Positions 10,888 to 22,560 are shown, counted from the first letter of the stretch. The stretch: 64,000 nucleotides of DNA from Eledone cirrhosa (GCA_964016885.1 OZ024742.1:4183275-4247274); one strand, 5' to 3'. Numbers and translations are program-made. Notes: generated from the letters alone by a model not told the origin.

Positions 10888-11503
10888 ACCTAGAGAAGAA
10901 CTTCCCGCCAAACCACAAATACCATCAAATTTTAAATAGGCCAATGGTTAAATTCTCCTACTCAACAATCAAAAACATAAAACAAAATATAAGTGCCTAC
11001 AATGCATATAAATGTAAAAAAAAACCATGAGTATACCACCAGTACATCAAACTAACCATAATATCTCCTTGGATACAGGATTCAAGAAAAGTTGTAACTG
11101 TAGAAACAAGGCAAACTGCCCATTAAAAGGAAATTGCCTTGTTAATAACATAGTATATAAATGTAAAGTTACCACTAAAGACTCAATTTATTCATATATA
11201 GGAGCTACCTCTAACAAATTTAAGGTAAGACATAGCTTTAAAAATGCCGCACTAGCTAATACAACATCTCTAGCTGAAATAATTAATAATTATAGAAAGA
11301 GGAATATAAATTATAACCTGAGCTGGATTGTGCTCAAAAGAGCCACCTCTTATCAAAATAATAGATATGAATGTAGATTATGTTCCCAAGAACTTTTTGA
11401 AATAATGAAATCTAAGGATAGCCTATTAAATAAGCGACAGGAATTAATAATATCGAGTAATCACAAACTGAGAAAAACCTTTAAATATTATAAATCTAAT
11501 TAA
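10888..11503 (+). pseudogene. Penelope-like element copy 2: linker end and GIY-YIG-type endonuclease
   Basis: This is the same subfamily as copy 1 in the opposite orientation. The match begins at CCTAGAGAAGAACTTCCC, corresponding to the linker of copy 1 (LEKNFPPNHKYHQ), directly after the heptamer array. A reading break near 11020-11030 (A-run) precedes the open frame 11027-11503, which carries CNCRNKANC, PLKGNC, VYKCKV, YSYIGATS, FKVR, the CRLC pair and a basic end (RKTFKYYKSN). Relative to copy 1 a few residues after FKVR are missing. The RT is absent altogether (5' truncation). The open frame itself is intact but has no visible promoter, so I treat it as a fragment. Confidence 0.85.
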
Positions 11504-11732
11504 TATACATCTTAGAAATTAATATATAAACTGTTTTTAATTTAGTTAACCTATAATTAATATTCTACTACTGACGAACTACATAATTTTACTTTCCTTC
11601 TTACAACTATCATTTCCTAAAACTGATACCATTAAGTAAACATATAATGTTTTAATTTCAGGTTATGACTCTATGTTCATTGAAATCTCTATATATTTAT
11701 TATAAATTTAACTCCCCCCCCCCCAATAATTA
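11504..11732. other. 3' flank of copy 2, AT-rich
   Basis: AT-rich, non-coding; probably the 3' untranslated part of copy 2. It ends in a C-run near 11713-11724. Confidence 0.5.
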
Positions 11733-11937
<205 letters not shown>

Positions 11938-11941
<4 letters not shown>

Positions 11942-12193
11942 TTTGTATTCTTTTAATTTCCCCTCATCTTTAACAGCACTCTTTAACTACATCTAACTCT
12001 TATTTATCATATCTATATGCATTAGTATAATTTTATCAATATAAATATACCCATCAATTAAATTAATTTATATTCTTTTCAAGGATGTATTTTTTTCACT
12101 AACACTCTTATCGTAAAATTTTAGTCTCCTTAGATATTTGCATTGGCATTACTGGTTTATAACAGCAACTGCTTGTATACCTTTTACTGACCT
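11938..12193. other. AT-rich spacer, nothing recognised
   Basis: AT-rich non-coding stretch; no repeat or open frame of note. Confidence 0.45.
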
Positions 12194-12654
12194 GACCTAT
12201 TTTCACCCCTAAAAAAACCTTCTCATTCTTCACACTCCATTCAAAACTGAATTCTACCTTCATCTACCCCTAAAATAAACTTCAATTACTAATATTTTAC
12301 CATTTGGCCAATTATTAACTTTCTATTGGTTAATTCTAAACCTGTTACCAAACAGACAGACTATATCAAATCTTTGTTGGTTTTATTCAATGAACAAATA
12401 TAATTATTTCTGAGGTCAGCATACGACCTATTTTCATCCCTAAAATATTCTTTCATTCATAATATTCTTTTCCATCCAAAACTGAAATCTACCTTCCTCT
12501 ACCCATAAATTAAGGTTCTCTTACTACTAGATGGCTATCTTGACCTTCATTTTCTTTCTATTGGTCAATTCAAAACCTGTTCCCAAACAGACCTATTGTA
12601 TTAAATCTTTGTCTTTTCAATAAACAAATATCATTATTTCTGAAGACAGCATAT
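12194..12654. repeat. Imperfect 231-bp tandem duplication
   Basis: Two diverged copies, starting at 12194 and 12425 with GACCTATTTTCA. Shared blocks include CATCTACCC/CCTCTACCC, TTTCTATTGGT, AAACCTGTT, CCAAACAGAC, AAATCTTTGT and TTATTTCTGA. The second ends near 12654 with CTGAAGACAGC. The stretch lies downstream of copy 2 and may be part of its 3' region; copy 3b has a comparable duplication downstream. Confidence 0.85.
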
Positions 12655-12957
12655 ATATGTGTAGGTATGTATATTCCCTCTGATAGTTTGTATAAATATT
12701 TTACATAGATCTATAGAATATGCATACTAACACTAACACATATATATCCTAGAAACGATCGTAAAATGATGAATGTTTTTAATATAAGGAACTGTTTCTT
12801 TGTTTATTCATTACTTTATTAATTTATCTTGACTCCGTTTTCCGTTAATTTTCACCGAAAATAGTTTTTGAATGCATCTTCTCTTTTCATGATATCCGGA
12901 TTACATTGAGTTCCTCATACGGATTGGACACTACCGTAAATTTTTGGTAGATTTATC
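12655..12957. other. Spacer, nothing recognised
   Basis: AT-rich, no open frame or repeat seen. Confidence 0.4.
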
Positions 12958-13880
<923 letters not shown>

Positions 13881-14099
13881 TATGTGTATATGTGTACTTT
13901 GTGTTTTGGTTGACGTACGTCCGCGAACATATATGTATTTACATGTAGGTATGTGTGTGCGCGCGTTATATACGTATTTATGTGTGTATATTTATATATA
14001 TTATGTATACACGCACACACACACACATATATATATATATTTTTTATATATATATTTTATGTGTATTTGGTGTATACGTTCGTATGTGTGCGAGTACAG
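13881..14099. repeat. TG/TA-rich low-complexity tract
   Basis: Mixed TGTG, TATA and CACA tracts that border the broken 3' end of copy 3a. Open frames here are compositional. Confidence 0.75.
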
Positions 14100-14713
14100 G
14101 AATTGGTATTAGTTATAACCTTACATTCATAGACTAAGTTTTTATCAAGACAATGGTTATTGAGAGGACATTTAGTTCTAACAGGGCAATTACAATTGCG
14201 ATTAGAGAAATTAACAGAGTTATTAACAAGTGACCTAATGTTATTTATAGGAGGAATTGGATTGGAGAAGTTATTAACAATAGGAATAATAGTTTCCTGA
14301 TTTAGATTGGTATTATGAACATTCAACGAAGTTACGTTTAACGTCGTATTTGAGTTTTTATTCTTCCTTAGTTCCTTAAGGATAAGGTTATTATAGTTAT
14401 CCCTAGATACACCATATAAATTATTAGTTTTGTCGGAGTGGACTGAGACATTTTTAGAGGAATTAAGGTTTAAAATCGTATTCCTGAGATTTACAAGGTG
14501 CTCTTGTCCTCTGTAAGGGTTTCTCTTGAATTTAAGATTTCTTATAATATTAGTTAATTCTTCCTCGAACTGCACTTGATTTTTGTTGGAAGGAGGATTT
14601 CTTCTAGAGTTAAATAAATGATCAAGAAAATGATGTCCCTTAGTATAGAAATTTCCTTTTTGGCGCTGGTCGTGGAAAAAAGCTATCCATCTAAGCCTTC
14701 TCATAAAGGTCAT
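14100..14713 (-). pseudogene. Penelope-like element copy 3a: N-terminal domain joined to endonuclease Zn cluster, RT deleted
   Basis: A 218-codon open frame runs on the minus strand. Residues about 1-120 look like the N-terminal region of this element family (MRRLRW start, then SRRNPPSNK and a SDKTNNLYGVS segment that resembles the ADKTxNLY block, from memory). Then, with no reverse transcriptase between, comes an Asn-rich linker and the CNCPVRTKC, PLNNHC, VYECKV cluster that precedes the endonuclease core. The frame then runs into microsatellite DNA at about 14100, so the YIG core is lost. The RT core, normally several hundred residues, is missing, apparently through an internal deletion that kept the frame. 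This is a non-functional fragment forming an inverted pair with copy 3b. Confidence 0.8.
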
Positions 14714-14994
14714 TGTTAACTCTAGGCTAGATTCTGTAAACTCAAATACGACGTCAAACGTAACTTCGTTGAATGTTCATAATACCAATCTAAATCAGGA
14801 AACTATTATTCCTATCGTAAATAACTTGTCCAATCCAATTCCTCCTATAAATAACACTAGGTCACTTGTTAATAACGCTGTTAATTTCTCTAATCGCAAT
14901 TGTAATTGCCCTGTTAGAACTAAATGTCCTCTCAATAACTATTGTCTTGATAAAAACTTAGTCTATGAATGTAAGGTTATAACTGATACCAATT
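14103..14994. repeat. Inverted repeat formed by copies 3a and 3b
   Basis: Arms 14103-14356 and 14741-14994 are near-identical inverted copies of the linker and Zn-cluster coding region, separated by 384 bp that carry the N-terminal domain of 3a. The 5' sides face each other. Confidence 0.85.
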
Positions 14995-15329
14995 CCTTTA
15001 CCTATTTCGGTTCCACTTCCACCTCCTTCAAAGTTGGATTTTATAATCACAATTCGTCTTTTAAATACCAACTTAAAAGAACTAACACGGCACTCTCAGA
15101 ACTCATATGGTCCTTGAAAGACAAAAATATTAACTATAAGATCTCTTGGAGAAAGGTTTGTTCTGCCTCTCCCTACTTGAATGCCTCCCTATCCAGAACA
15201 TGTAATCTTTGCCTAGCTGAGAAATTTACCATTATATCTAATTTCAATTCTATAATAAATAGACGCACGGATTTATTTTCTCTCTGCTTGCATAAATTCC
15301 ACAGAACATTCCATAAAGTATACAGCTAA
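14738..15329 (+). pseudogene. Penelope-like element copy 3b: GIY-YIG-type endonuclease domain
   Basis: A + strand copy of the same subfamily as 3a. It starts in the linker (NVHNTNLNQETI), passes the CNCPVRTKC...PLNNYC cluster and VYECKV, then has the core 3a lacks: FTYFGSTSTSFKVGF, ALSELIWSLKDKN, the CNLC pair, and a C-terminal end at 15329. The usual YIG is YFG, and the Arg after FKV (FKVR in copies 1 and 2) is Gly here, so activity is doubtful. The 5' half of the element (N-terminal domain and RT) is absent. The first 254 bp mirror 14103-14356. Confidence 0.83.
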
Positions 15330-15631
15330 TATCTAATACCTTACTAGTTTGAAATCCTTTTCTCAAAGGCTTATATATCTTTTAAAAATATACCCATCTT
15401 TCTACCTTATTTCAATATTATTTATTATATATTATATAATACAAGTTACTCATTCTATATCATTCCTCTTTATCACTTTCCTTTCTTCCTCTTTTCTTTT
15501 TAATTTCTAACCTCTAATCTGTACCTTTTCTTCCTAACTACTTCTCAATTCTTATTATTACTCACCACAACATTATCCATTCTTCAATCTTTCCTCATAT
15601 CATTGGCCATAAAAATTATTATTATTGTTTT
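15330..15631. other. 3' flank of copy 3b, pyrimidine- and AT-rich
   Basis: Non-coding, T/C-rich. Probably the 3' untranslated region of copy 3b. Confidence 0.5.
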
Positions 15632-15975
15632 AATACATTATAGTATTACCTTTAATAGTCCTTTGTAAACATAAACATTTTTTTGACGTTAGATTTTTCT
15701 TCCTTAAATTCCTTATCTCATCCTGTCATGCTCGTTTGACTTTTACATATTACAATACATAAAAACAAACTTAAATCCTAACCCTAACTAATTTCATTTA
15801 ATATATTATATTATTACCATTAGAAAATATTTCGTAAACATATATATTTTTTGATGTTAGATATTTTCTTCCTTAAACATTCTTTTCTTCTTTGCCTTCT
15901 GCGCTCATTTTTAAACAAACTATTTACGTACACATATTACATTACGTAAAAACAAACTTAAACCCTAACTAATTC
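15632..15975. repeat. Imperfect tandem duplication of about 170 bp
   Basis: Two diverged copies (from about 15632 and 15803) share TTATA-TATTACC, GTAAACATA, GACGTTAGAT/GATGTTAGAT, TTCTTCCTTAAA, ACATATTACA and a closing AAACAAACTTAAA-CCTAACTAA. Same position relative to the element as the 231-bp duplication behind copy 2. Confidence 0.8.
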
Positions 15976-16492
15976 CTCTAAATTCATAACTCATTCATCC
16001 TTCTACTTCTTTTCACATTATATCCTTAATAACATTAATATTTTAATTTTAATAATACATATTAATAATTTCTTTTCCTCGCACATATTATTAAACCCTT
16101 CAATATACAAACCTTAATTTAATATTATTCTTAATCCCTTTTTCTCATCATGCATAAACCTCATTAACTTTTAATTTCAAATTCTTTTAAATTATCTATT
16201 ATCTTCCAACGGCTTTTTAACTTCTCTCTGTGAGACAATATATATTATTTCTCAGTTGTAAAGGCTATGATTCTCTCTCTATCACCAATCTCTCTTCCTC
16301 TCTCATCCTTCCTTCTTATACTCCTCCCCCACCATTCTTTACTCTCATCTCCTCTTCCTTACCTTTTCCACCCCCCCCCCTCACTTTTTCCCAATCTCAT
16401 ACATCAATCTTAAATCATTTTTCATATGTTGATTTAAAACTTCACTATTCACAAGTGTTTTTTAAGCTTCATATCATGTATCCCTATTTTAT
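15976..16492. other. Pyrimidine-rich 3' region, no gene
   Basis: T/C-rich strand with a C-run at 16371-16380. An 88-codon frame at 16230-16496 is Ser/Pro/Leu-rich because of composition and is not called. Confidence 0.55.
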
Positions 16493-16555
16493 CTGATGAA
16501 AACGCAGATATCATCCCATGATGATATTTGTTTTTGAAATGCGCATAATAAAATA
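16493..16555 (+). other. TGATGA-hairpin-GAAAT structure at the 3' end of copy 3b
   Basis: TGATGA at 16494-16499 is followed by a stem-loop (CAGATATCATC against GATGATATTTG with wobble pairs) and by GAAAT at 16536-16540, then GCGCATAATAAAATA. The layout resembles the conserved core of a hammerhead ribozyme (CUGAUGA, stem II, GAAA), and CTGATGA is intact here. I see no matching stem III and cleavage triplet upstream, so self-cleavage is unsupported. Similar structures lie at 19844 and, on the other strand, at 20762. Confidence 0.6.
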
Positions 16556-16585
16556 CTTGGAACTCTTTTAACCATCTTTTGATCT

Positions 16586-16587
<2 letters not shown>

Positions 16588-16624
<37 letters not shown>
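16588..16624. repeat. (TA)n tract between copies 3b and 4
   Basis: A TA-dinucleotide run sits exactly where copy 3b ends and copy 4 begins. Confidence 0.93.
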
Positions 16625-16626
<2 letters not shown>

Positions 16627-16627
16627 T

Positions 16628-18225
16628 ATATATCAAGCAAAAAAAGAGATGCAAACGAGGTCATTGAATGGTACAAGAACATTGAAGATAAGAAAAACTA
16701 TAAATTCATCCAGATGGATATTACTAGCTACTAACTTCTAACTAAGGCCCTCTCATATGCTTATAAGCATACTGATCTAACCACAAATGAAATAGATATA
16801 CTTTTAGCAGCCAGAAGAACTCTCATTAACTTCAATAACGAATTTTGGACACGCTCAGAAAGAGATAGAAACTTTGATATCACTATGGCGGCATCTGATT
16901 CCGCGCAAATCACAGATCTTCTGGGAATATTCATATTAAACATGATAAATAGAAAACTGCCGGAGATTACCGGTGGTTTATATAGAGATTACATTTTATT
17001 TACGGTGGTCAAACACAATAATATAGAATTAAATAGAGTTAAAAAAAGTATAATAGAATTCTTTAAAACGTACGACCTTAAATTAGAAGTAGAAAATGGT
17101 ACCAAAATAGTTAATTTCCTTGACGTTACCTTTAACTTAAACACTGGCTTCTATTACCCTTTTCATAAGCCTAATGAAAACTTAAATTATGTTAGTAACT
17201 ATTCAAATCACCCTAGATCTGTAAAAAAAAAAAACTATAGTAAATAGTGTGCAAAAACGTATTAATAAAATATCAGCTAATAAAGATATATTTGATAAAA
17301 ATGCGGAATATTACAACAACGCTTTAAAAAGAGCAGGATATATGAATAATATAGAATATGTAGATAATAACAATCCAAGTATTATTCCTAATAATAATAA
17401 TAAAAATAATAATTCATATAAGAGTAACTCTAATAACTTAAACACACATATGCTAAATAAATCGAGAATACGAACTAGAGCTAAACCAGTCATATGGTTT
17501 GCACCCCCAGTCTCGGTCGCAGTTAAAACACCAATTGCCAAACTATTCTTTAAAGCTCTTGACATCTCTTTCCCTACTCAACATAAATACCATTCCATTT
17601 TTAATAGACATACCATTAAATTCGCAAATTCTACAACCAGTAACATGGCCCAAAACATCGCCAAATTAAACGCCAAAATCCTAAAACCAAACCAACATAA
17701 TGATCATAATAATAGAGTTAACATTAATGATACTAAACCAAAATGTAATTGTAGAAATAAAAATAATTGCCCTTTGCAACATAATTGTTTAGATAATAAT
17801 TTGGTTTATAAATGACTGTAAAAACTGACCATAAAACATACAATTACATTGGATCAACCTCGTCCACATTCAAACTTCGTTTCGCGAACCATAAATGCTC
17901 AACCTCGAACTCTAAGAAGAAATCATCCACGTCTTTATCACAGCTCATATGGTCTTTAAAAGAGAAGAATCTAGAATACTTCATTCTTTGGACAAAACTT
18001 CGGAACTGTGGAATTTACCGCAGCTCTAGTATATCAAATAACTGCCCGCTCTGTACAATGGAGACCCTGTTGATTATTAATAATTATGAGACCCTAATTA
18101 ACAAAAAAAGTGAATTATTCTCTAATTGCCTCCATAAAGCTACGTCCACTTTTTTAGCCTCACATAAAACGAGAGAGAAAGAACCAATAACAACTCGGTT
18201 ACCAGGAATATATAATCAACAGTAA
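16628..18225 (+). pseudogene. Penelope-like element copy 4: RT and GIY-YIG-type endonuclease, most complete copy
   Basis: In order: VIEWYKNI; an RT motif A-like FIQMDITSY (catalytic Asp codon 16717-16719) cut by a TAA at 16732-16734, where a few codons seem deleted; FDITMAASDSAQITDLLGIF; GGLYRDYILF, in which the position expected to be the second Asp of a YxDD motif is Tyr (16990-16992); then NFLDVTFNLNTG, FHKPNEN and SNHPRS. A 12-A run at 17223-17234 breaks the frame, which resumes at 17249 through the linker to the CNCRNKNNC, PLQHNC cluster. A TGA at 17813-17815 is explained by a single missing base in the VYKC codons; the frame from 17812 continues through YNYIGSTSSTFKLRF, LSQLIWSLKEKN and the CPLC pair to 18225. 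The element copied itself via RNA; this copy is dead. The N-terminal domain is absent, and a (TA)n tract abuts the 5' end. Confidence 0.88.
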
Positions 18226-18842
18226 AAAACATCAATGGCCTTTAATATTGCTTTATTTTATAACTATCTATAGAAAAAACGTTAGAATGAATGACAATAT
18301 TTCAATTAGCATGCCTAAACATTGATACACACAACATTATTTGTTAACTTTGATCAACACCATCATTTATCTATAATTTAGTACAATACCTAATCCTTAC
18401 ATATTTATTGAATTTATTTAACTGTGAATTATTAATACATTTGTGATCTCTTTTAAATTTTAGTTTAATACCCAATTCAAAAATTTTTATGAAACTTATC
18501 TATAACTCCAAATTTTTAATGACTATTTTTATCTATTATTTATAGTACAATATAGCATATATTTCTTTTAAATATACTTACTACACTATAAAATCTAAAT
18601 TTTGAGACGGATTCAAACTTATATATAAATGTGAAATTTTCGCTGTACTTTCGATCTCTTATTTATTTATTTATAATATATATGTAGTTATATATTGTAT
18701 TTTATATATTTTTAAATATTTTAAAATATACCTACCACATTTCTATATATATGATTCAAATATAGAGAAAATATCCAAACTAAAAATTATTATAGACATT
18801 ATTTTGAACTCTGTATTATCCATGCACTCATTGTTTGTTTTT

Positions 18843-18877
<35 letters not shown>

Positions 18878-18987
18878 TTAAATGTAACACGTTGATAAGA
18901 GTATAACTGTTATCATTTACCTAAAGTATACTACACTAATAATACCTAATATATATCTATATATATACATCCCTATATCTAATAATT
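18226..18987. other. 3' region of copy 4, AT-rich, no gene
   Basis: Very AT-rich, with repeated ACCTA/TATATA motifs and a (TA)n run at about 18845-18876. No open frame of note. Confidence 0.55.
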
Positions 18988-19086
18988 GTTTCTACTTTTG
19001 GCACAAGGCCAGCAATTACACAGTGCATTACTGGTACTTTATTTTATCGACCCCGTAAGGATGAAAGGCAAAGTTAACCTCGGCTA
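18988..19086 (+). mobile_element. Cephalopod-type SINE fragment
   Basis: It contains TTTTGGCACAAGGCCAGCAA, then ACTGGTACTTTATTTTATCG, ACCCCGTAAGGATGAAAGGC and AAAGTTAACCTCGGC. From memory this matches the body of the SINE found in thousands of copies in octopus and squid genomes (GGCACAAGGCCAG ... TATTTTATCGACCCCGAAAGGATGAAAGGCAAAG). The copy is short and diverged and sits inside the 3' region of copy 4. It is the strongest lineage marker in the window. Confidence 0.75.
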
Positions 19087-19843
19087 ATAATATGTTGATA
19101 TCTTGGTTGAAGAATAATTAGTACATTTACACCCAGTTATACATATGTATATATTTATCCTTAACATATTATTTTATTTTTATCTTCGTCGGTATTATTT
19201 ACCTTAAACATACTGGCTCATTAATATATACCTATATACATAATAGTTATTTAAATATTTATAACAATAAGTACTACAAAAGCTTTACTTACCTAATATG
19301 TTGGTATATTTGTTAAAGTTTAGATTTAGGTAATTAATCAACAGTATAATATTTCATTCTTTATGTGCCAGCTAATTCCTTTAAATGTTAGTCTCACAAT
19401 TCAGAAGTTTAGAAATGATAACACACTTATCGAATTTATATAAATAATATATAAATAACTAGCAAATAATCCTGACATCTGGAGTCTTCACCTTAATATC
19501 ATAAAATAAATATTTTAAAATCTAACCGTTTAACTTTCGAATACCCCCCCCCCCACACTTTATTTTTCCCTCCTTATAAATCTTTTTCCAGTGGCTATCA
19601 CTGGATGTTATGTTTCATGAGACGTTTTCCTAGATATATCGTAGTATCATACACTTTTAAATTTTAGAACACTTACAGTATGCAACGTTTTTTCTTACTC
19701 ACACATCCTCTAATGAATTTATTACGTTTTCGCACTTTCACATACATATTATATAAGTAAAGTTTCTATCGGGTAATCACTACCTTCATTAAATCTTAAC
19801 CATTTAACATCTCAGGGTATGTCACGTATCATTACATTTTGTG
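19087..19843. other. AT-rich stretch, no gene
   Basis: AT-rich; a C-run at about 19544-19554. Probably the rest of the 3' region of copy 4. Confidence 0.5.
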
Positions 19844-19890
19844 TGATGAGGACGTACTGTTGTACATCCGAAATATGTATAATAAAATGT
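19844..19890 (+). other. TGATGA-hairpin-GAAAT structure at the 3' end of copy 4
   Basis: TGATGA at 19844-19849, stem GGACGTAC (19850-19857), loop TGTT, stem GTACATCC (19862-19869, one mismatch), then GAAATATGTATAATAAAATG. In hammerhead terms the first core base is G rather than C (GTGATGA), so the core is degenerate. The following (TA)n(TG)n tract begins about 45 bp downstream. Confidence 0.6.
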
Positions 19891-19933
19891 AATTGATCAA
19901 AAGAACATCTATTTTATTAATACTTATATTTTA

Positions 19934-20028
<95 letters not shown>
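19934..20028. repeat. (TA)n(TG)n microsatellite
   Basis: A TA run followed by about 70 bp of pure TG. Confidence 0.97.
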
Positions 20029-20032
<4 letters not shown>

Positions 20033-20042
20033 TGTCTGTTGA

Positions 20043-20418
20043 CACCTGGAATTTAGCTTAAGAGAAACATGACAATAAGGATATGATAGGCACCCAATAT
20101 TTTCAACTGGTTTATAGAATTCTCTTGGCGTTTGTCACTCTAAGTAGTGCTTTAAAGGATTAGCTTTTAAAGAATTTCCCTTTTCTTTAAATCCATCAAC
20201 CATGACCGACCCCCCAACCATCTTATAGGCACCTGAAATATAGGCATTGTTAGCCTAAGAGAAACTTAAAAATAAGGAGTGGCTCCCCAATCTGAACTTG
20301 TTTATAGAATTTATAGAATTCGTTCTACCTTTGTCACTCTAAATATAAATTATAGCCTTAAAGAATTAACTCTTAATGAATTCCCTTTTCTTTCAACCAA
20401 TGACCCCCACCCATCCCA
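20043..20418. repeat. Imperfect 186-bp tandem duplication
   Basis: Copies start at 20043 (CACCTGGAATTTAG) and 20229 (CACCTGAAATATAG). Shared blocks are TAAGAGAAAC, AATAAGGA, TTTATAGAATT, TTTGTCACTCTAA, TTAAAGAATT and TTCCCTTTTCTTT, with a CCCCC-rich end. Confidence 0.85.
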
Positions 20419-20700
20419 CTCTCCACCCTCTCCTACCACCTGAAAAGATATAAATACCACAACATTTATTTTGGAAAGCCAGATTCCTGATGGTTTCCAA
20501 AGAATGAAACAGTTCTAGTCCTGTAGAATCTCATCTATATTAAAACTGTTATACTCTGCTGTGTATTGAGTACCTTACTTACTGTGGTTACCTCCGATTC
20601 AACCCGGAATAACTTTGGATTTTAGTCTTCAAATTTATTATTATTACTATATATATATATATATGTATGTATGTATGTATGTAAAAACTGATATAAAGCA
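20419..20700. other. Downstream flank with a TATG microsatellite
   Basis: It contains TATAAATA at about 20449 and CCTGATGGTTTCC...GAATGAAAC at about 20487-20510, loosely like the TGATGA-GAAA layout, and ends in TA/TATG repeats at 20648-20682. No gene. Confidence 0.45.
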
Positions 20701-20761
20701 CTCAACACATATTTGAATTAAAAATACGATATTAACAAATGGAAACTATATTTATAAAACC

Positions 20762-20825
20762 ATATTTATTTCATTATACATATTTCAAGGACACCAAGTT
20801 AAATTATGGTGTGCTTTCATCAGAT
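20762..20825 (-). other. Third TGATGA-hairpin-GAAAT structure, minus strand
   Basis: On the minus strand: CTGATGA (core at 20817-20823), stem AAG-C-ACACCA paired with TGGTGT-C-CTT, then GAAATATGTATAATGAAATA. The tail after the hairpin is nearly identical to that at 19870-19888, implying the 3' end of a related element pointing left. Confidence 0.6.
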
Positions 20826-20910
20826 AAAATATAATATAGATCAGTTTTATAAATAAATATTGGCATACCCTTAAAGAATGCAACCATTACTGTTGGAAGC
20901 TCCCAGGAGC

Positions 20911-21264
20911 TTAACAAAATAAGATGCTGAGGTTACATAGATCGTTTAATCATTATAATTATTTCCACGGTTCTCCATGCAATCGAGTAGTTCTTTATGT
21001 ATTTGTTGTTGTTATGAGAACGGGATCCTCAAGTGATAACCGATATGTTTGATATGCTGCCGGTATATGTCTGCTGAGCACACAAGCAATAGGATGTGGT
21101 GTGTTTTTTCCTGCCAGCGACATATCAAACATATCGGTTATCATCTGAGGATACCGTTCTCATACCAACAACAAATGCATGAAGGGCATCCCGATTGCAT
21201 GGAGAACCGTGTAAATAATTATACTGATTAAACGATATATGTAACCTCAGCATCTTACTTTGTT
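20911..21264. repeat. Inverted repeat, about 140-bp arms and 64-bp spacer
   Basis: The left arm starts TTAACAAAATAAGATGCTGA and ends GATAACCGATATGTTTGATATG; the right arm begins CATATCAAACATATCGG and ends at the inverse of the start. Arms are 20911-21057 and 21121-21264. Several small indels show age. A 60-codon frame that overlaps the spacer is not credible. Confidence 0.88.
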
Positions 21265-21350
21265 ATTTTTATAAAATTCTCCATCGTAACTAAAAACTAC
21301 GATTGTTGAGAGCATTCTCTTGCTTACTCCTGTTTTTACCAAAACAATCT

Positions 21351-21351
<1 letters not shown>

Positions 21352-21445
<94 letters not shown>
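21352..21445. repeat. (TA)n(GA)n microsatellite
   Basis: A TA run to about 21407, then GA repeats directly abutting the palindrome. Confidence 0.97.
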
Positions 21446-21449
<4 letters not shown>

Positions 21450-22080
21450 TTGAGGTTGGTAATGGCACATGGAATATATAAGAGACAGAATACTTTTTTG
21501 TGAAAAAACATATAATTTTATAAGGTAAGGAAATAATAAAGGGTATAAAAAATGACCGGTTTCGATGGGTCTGCAAAAGCCATCTTTTCAAATATTGATT
21601 AATATTAAGAGAAATTAATAATAAGAAGAGTTAAAATTTGAGATTTGAAAATTCAAGTATAAAATTCATTGTGGGATTTCATAGTAGTTTTCATCTTGGT
21701 AGTAGCTCGTTGATTGCTTCTGGTAGTGAATGAGAAGTTATTTGGGGGTGTGGGTTATTTTATAAAATAACCCACACCCCCAAATAACTTCTCATTCACT
21801 ACCAGAAGCAGTCAACGAGCTGCTACCAAGATGAAAACTACTATGAAATCCCACAATGAATTTTATACTTGAATTTTCAAATCTCAAATTTTAACTCTTA
21901 TTATTAATTTCTCTTAATATTAATCAACATTTGAAAAGATGGCTTTTGCAGACCCATCGAAACCGGTCATTTTTTATACCCTTTATTATTTCCTTACCTT
22001 ATAAAATTATATGTTTTTTCACAAAAAAGTATTCTGTCTCATATATTCCATGTGCCATTACCAACCTCAATTTTCTCTAT
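21446..22080. repeat. Spacerless palindrome of about 635 bp (fold-back element)
   Basis: Two arms of about 315-320 bp meet at TTATTTTA|TAAAATAA, centre 21762/21763. They are near-perfect inverse copies over their whole length, with only a few mismatches and short indels (for example ATATAAGAGAC against ATATGAGAC). Reading outward, each arm carries TGAAAAGATGG, a short loop, then CCATCGAAACCGG. No coding capacity. The left arm borders a microsatellite, and another TA tract begins shortly after the right arm. Confidence 0.93.
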
Positions 22081-22109
22081 AACCTTCGTTTTGTGTAGTA
22101 AATTACACT

Positions 22110-22113
<4 letters not shown>

Positions 22114-22157
<44 letters not shown>

Positions 22158-22158
22158 G
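22114..22158. repeat. (TA)n tract
   Basis: TA-dinucleotide run downstream of the palindrome. Confidence 0.93.
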
Positions 22159-22159
22159 G

Positions 22160-22560
22160 TGGTTGTGTGTAAGTTAGCGAGGTGTGTGTTGTTTTACCAG
22201 TTTCAAACATTTGACTACGGCCATGGTGGAACAAAGTATTGTAAGGACAAAGTCGATCATATCTAACCCTATACCGTTTTCTTTCAACAAGTCTGGTAAT
22301 TATTTATCGATCTCTTTGTATTGAACTGCTTATTTTCGGTACACAAATCTTAAACAGATACGACAGCCACCCCAACCATCCAACTTGGCCTGCGTCTATG
22401 TGTTTACACATACACTCATAAACACGCACACACACACATACACATACGCACACGAAGCCTTTGTTTGTATAAATTTATTTATTTATATTATGTACACATC
22501 AACCCTAAATATGGAGAACTAAACCTACGACCATCACACGCAATCGAGTATGACTTAATA
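22160..22560 (+). mobile_element. Decayed SINE-like sequence
   Basis: It includes TTTGACTACGGCCATGGTGG, an ATCGATCTCTTTGTATTGAA block and a CACACACATACACATACGCA tract, in the order I recall for a second common octopus SINE (ATTTGACTGCGGCCATGCTGGAGCA ... CGGTCTCTTTTGCCGAAC ... CACACA). Highly diverged, so the call is tentative; the right boundary is a guess. Confidence 0.5.

Noticed and set aside
9781..10944. Long LVLGAWC-repeat proteins on the minus strand
   Set aside because: A 7-bp repeat gives the same heptapeptide in all three frames; the longest frame merely runs into retroelement copy 1.
16230..16496. 88-codon Ser/Pro-rich frame
   Set aside because: Composition of a pyrimidine-rich 3' region; absent behind the other copies.
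16493..16555. Functional hammerhead ribozyme
   Set aside because: The CTGATGA and GAAA core with stem II is present, but no stem III partner or cleavage triplet could be found upstream.
17311..17565. 84-codon minus-strand frame over copy 4
   Set aside because: Antisense shadow of the element linker.
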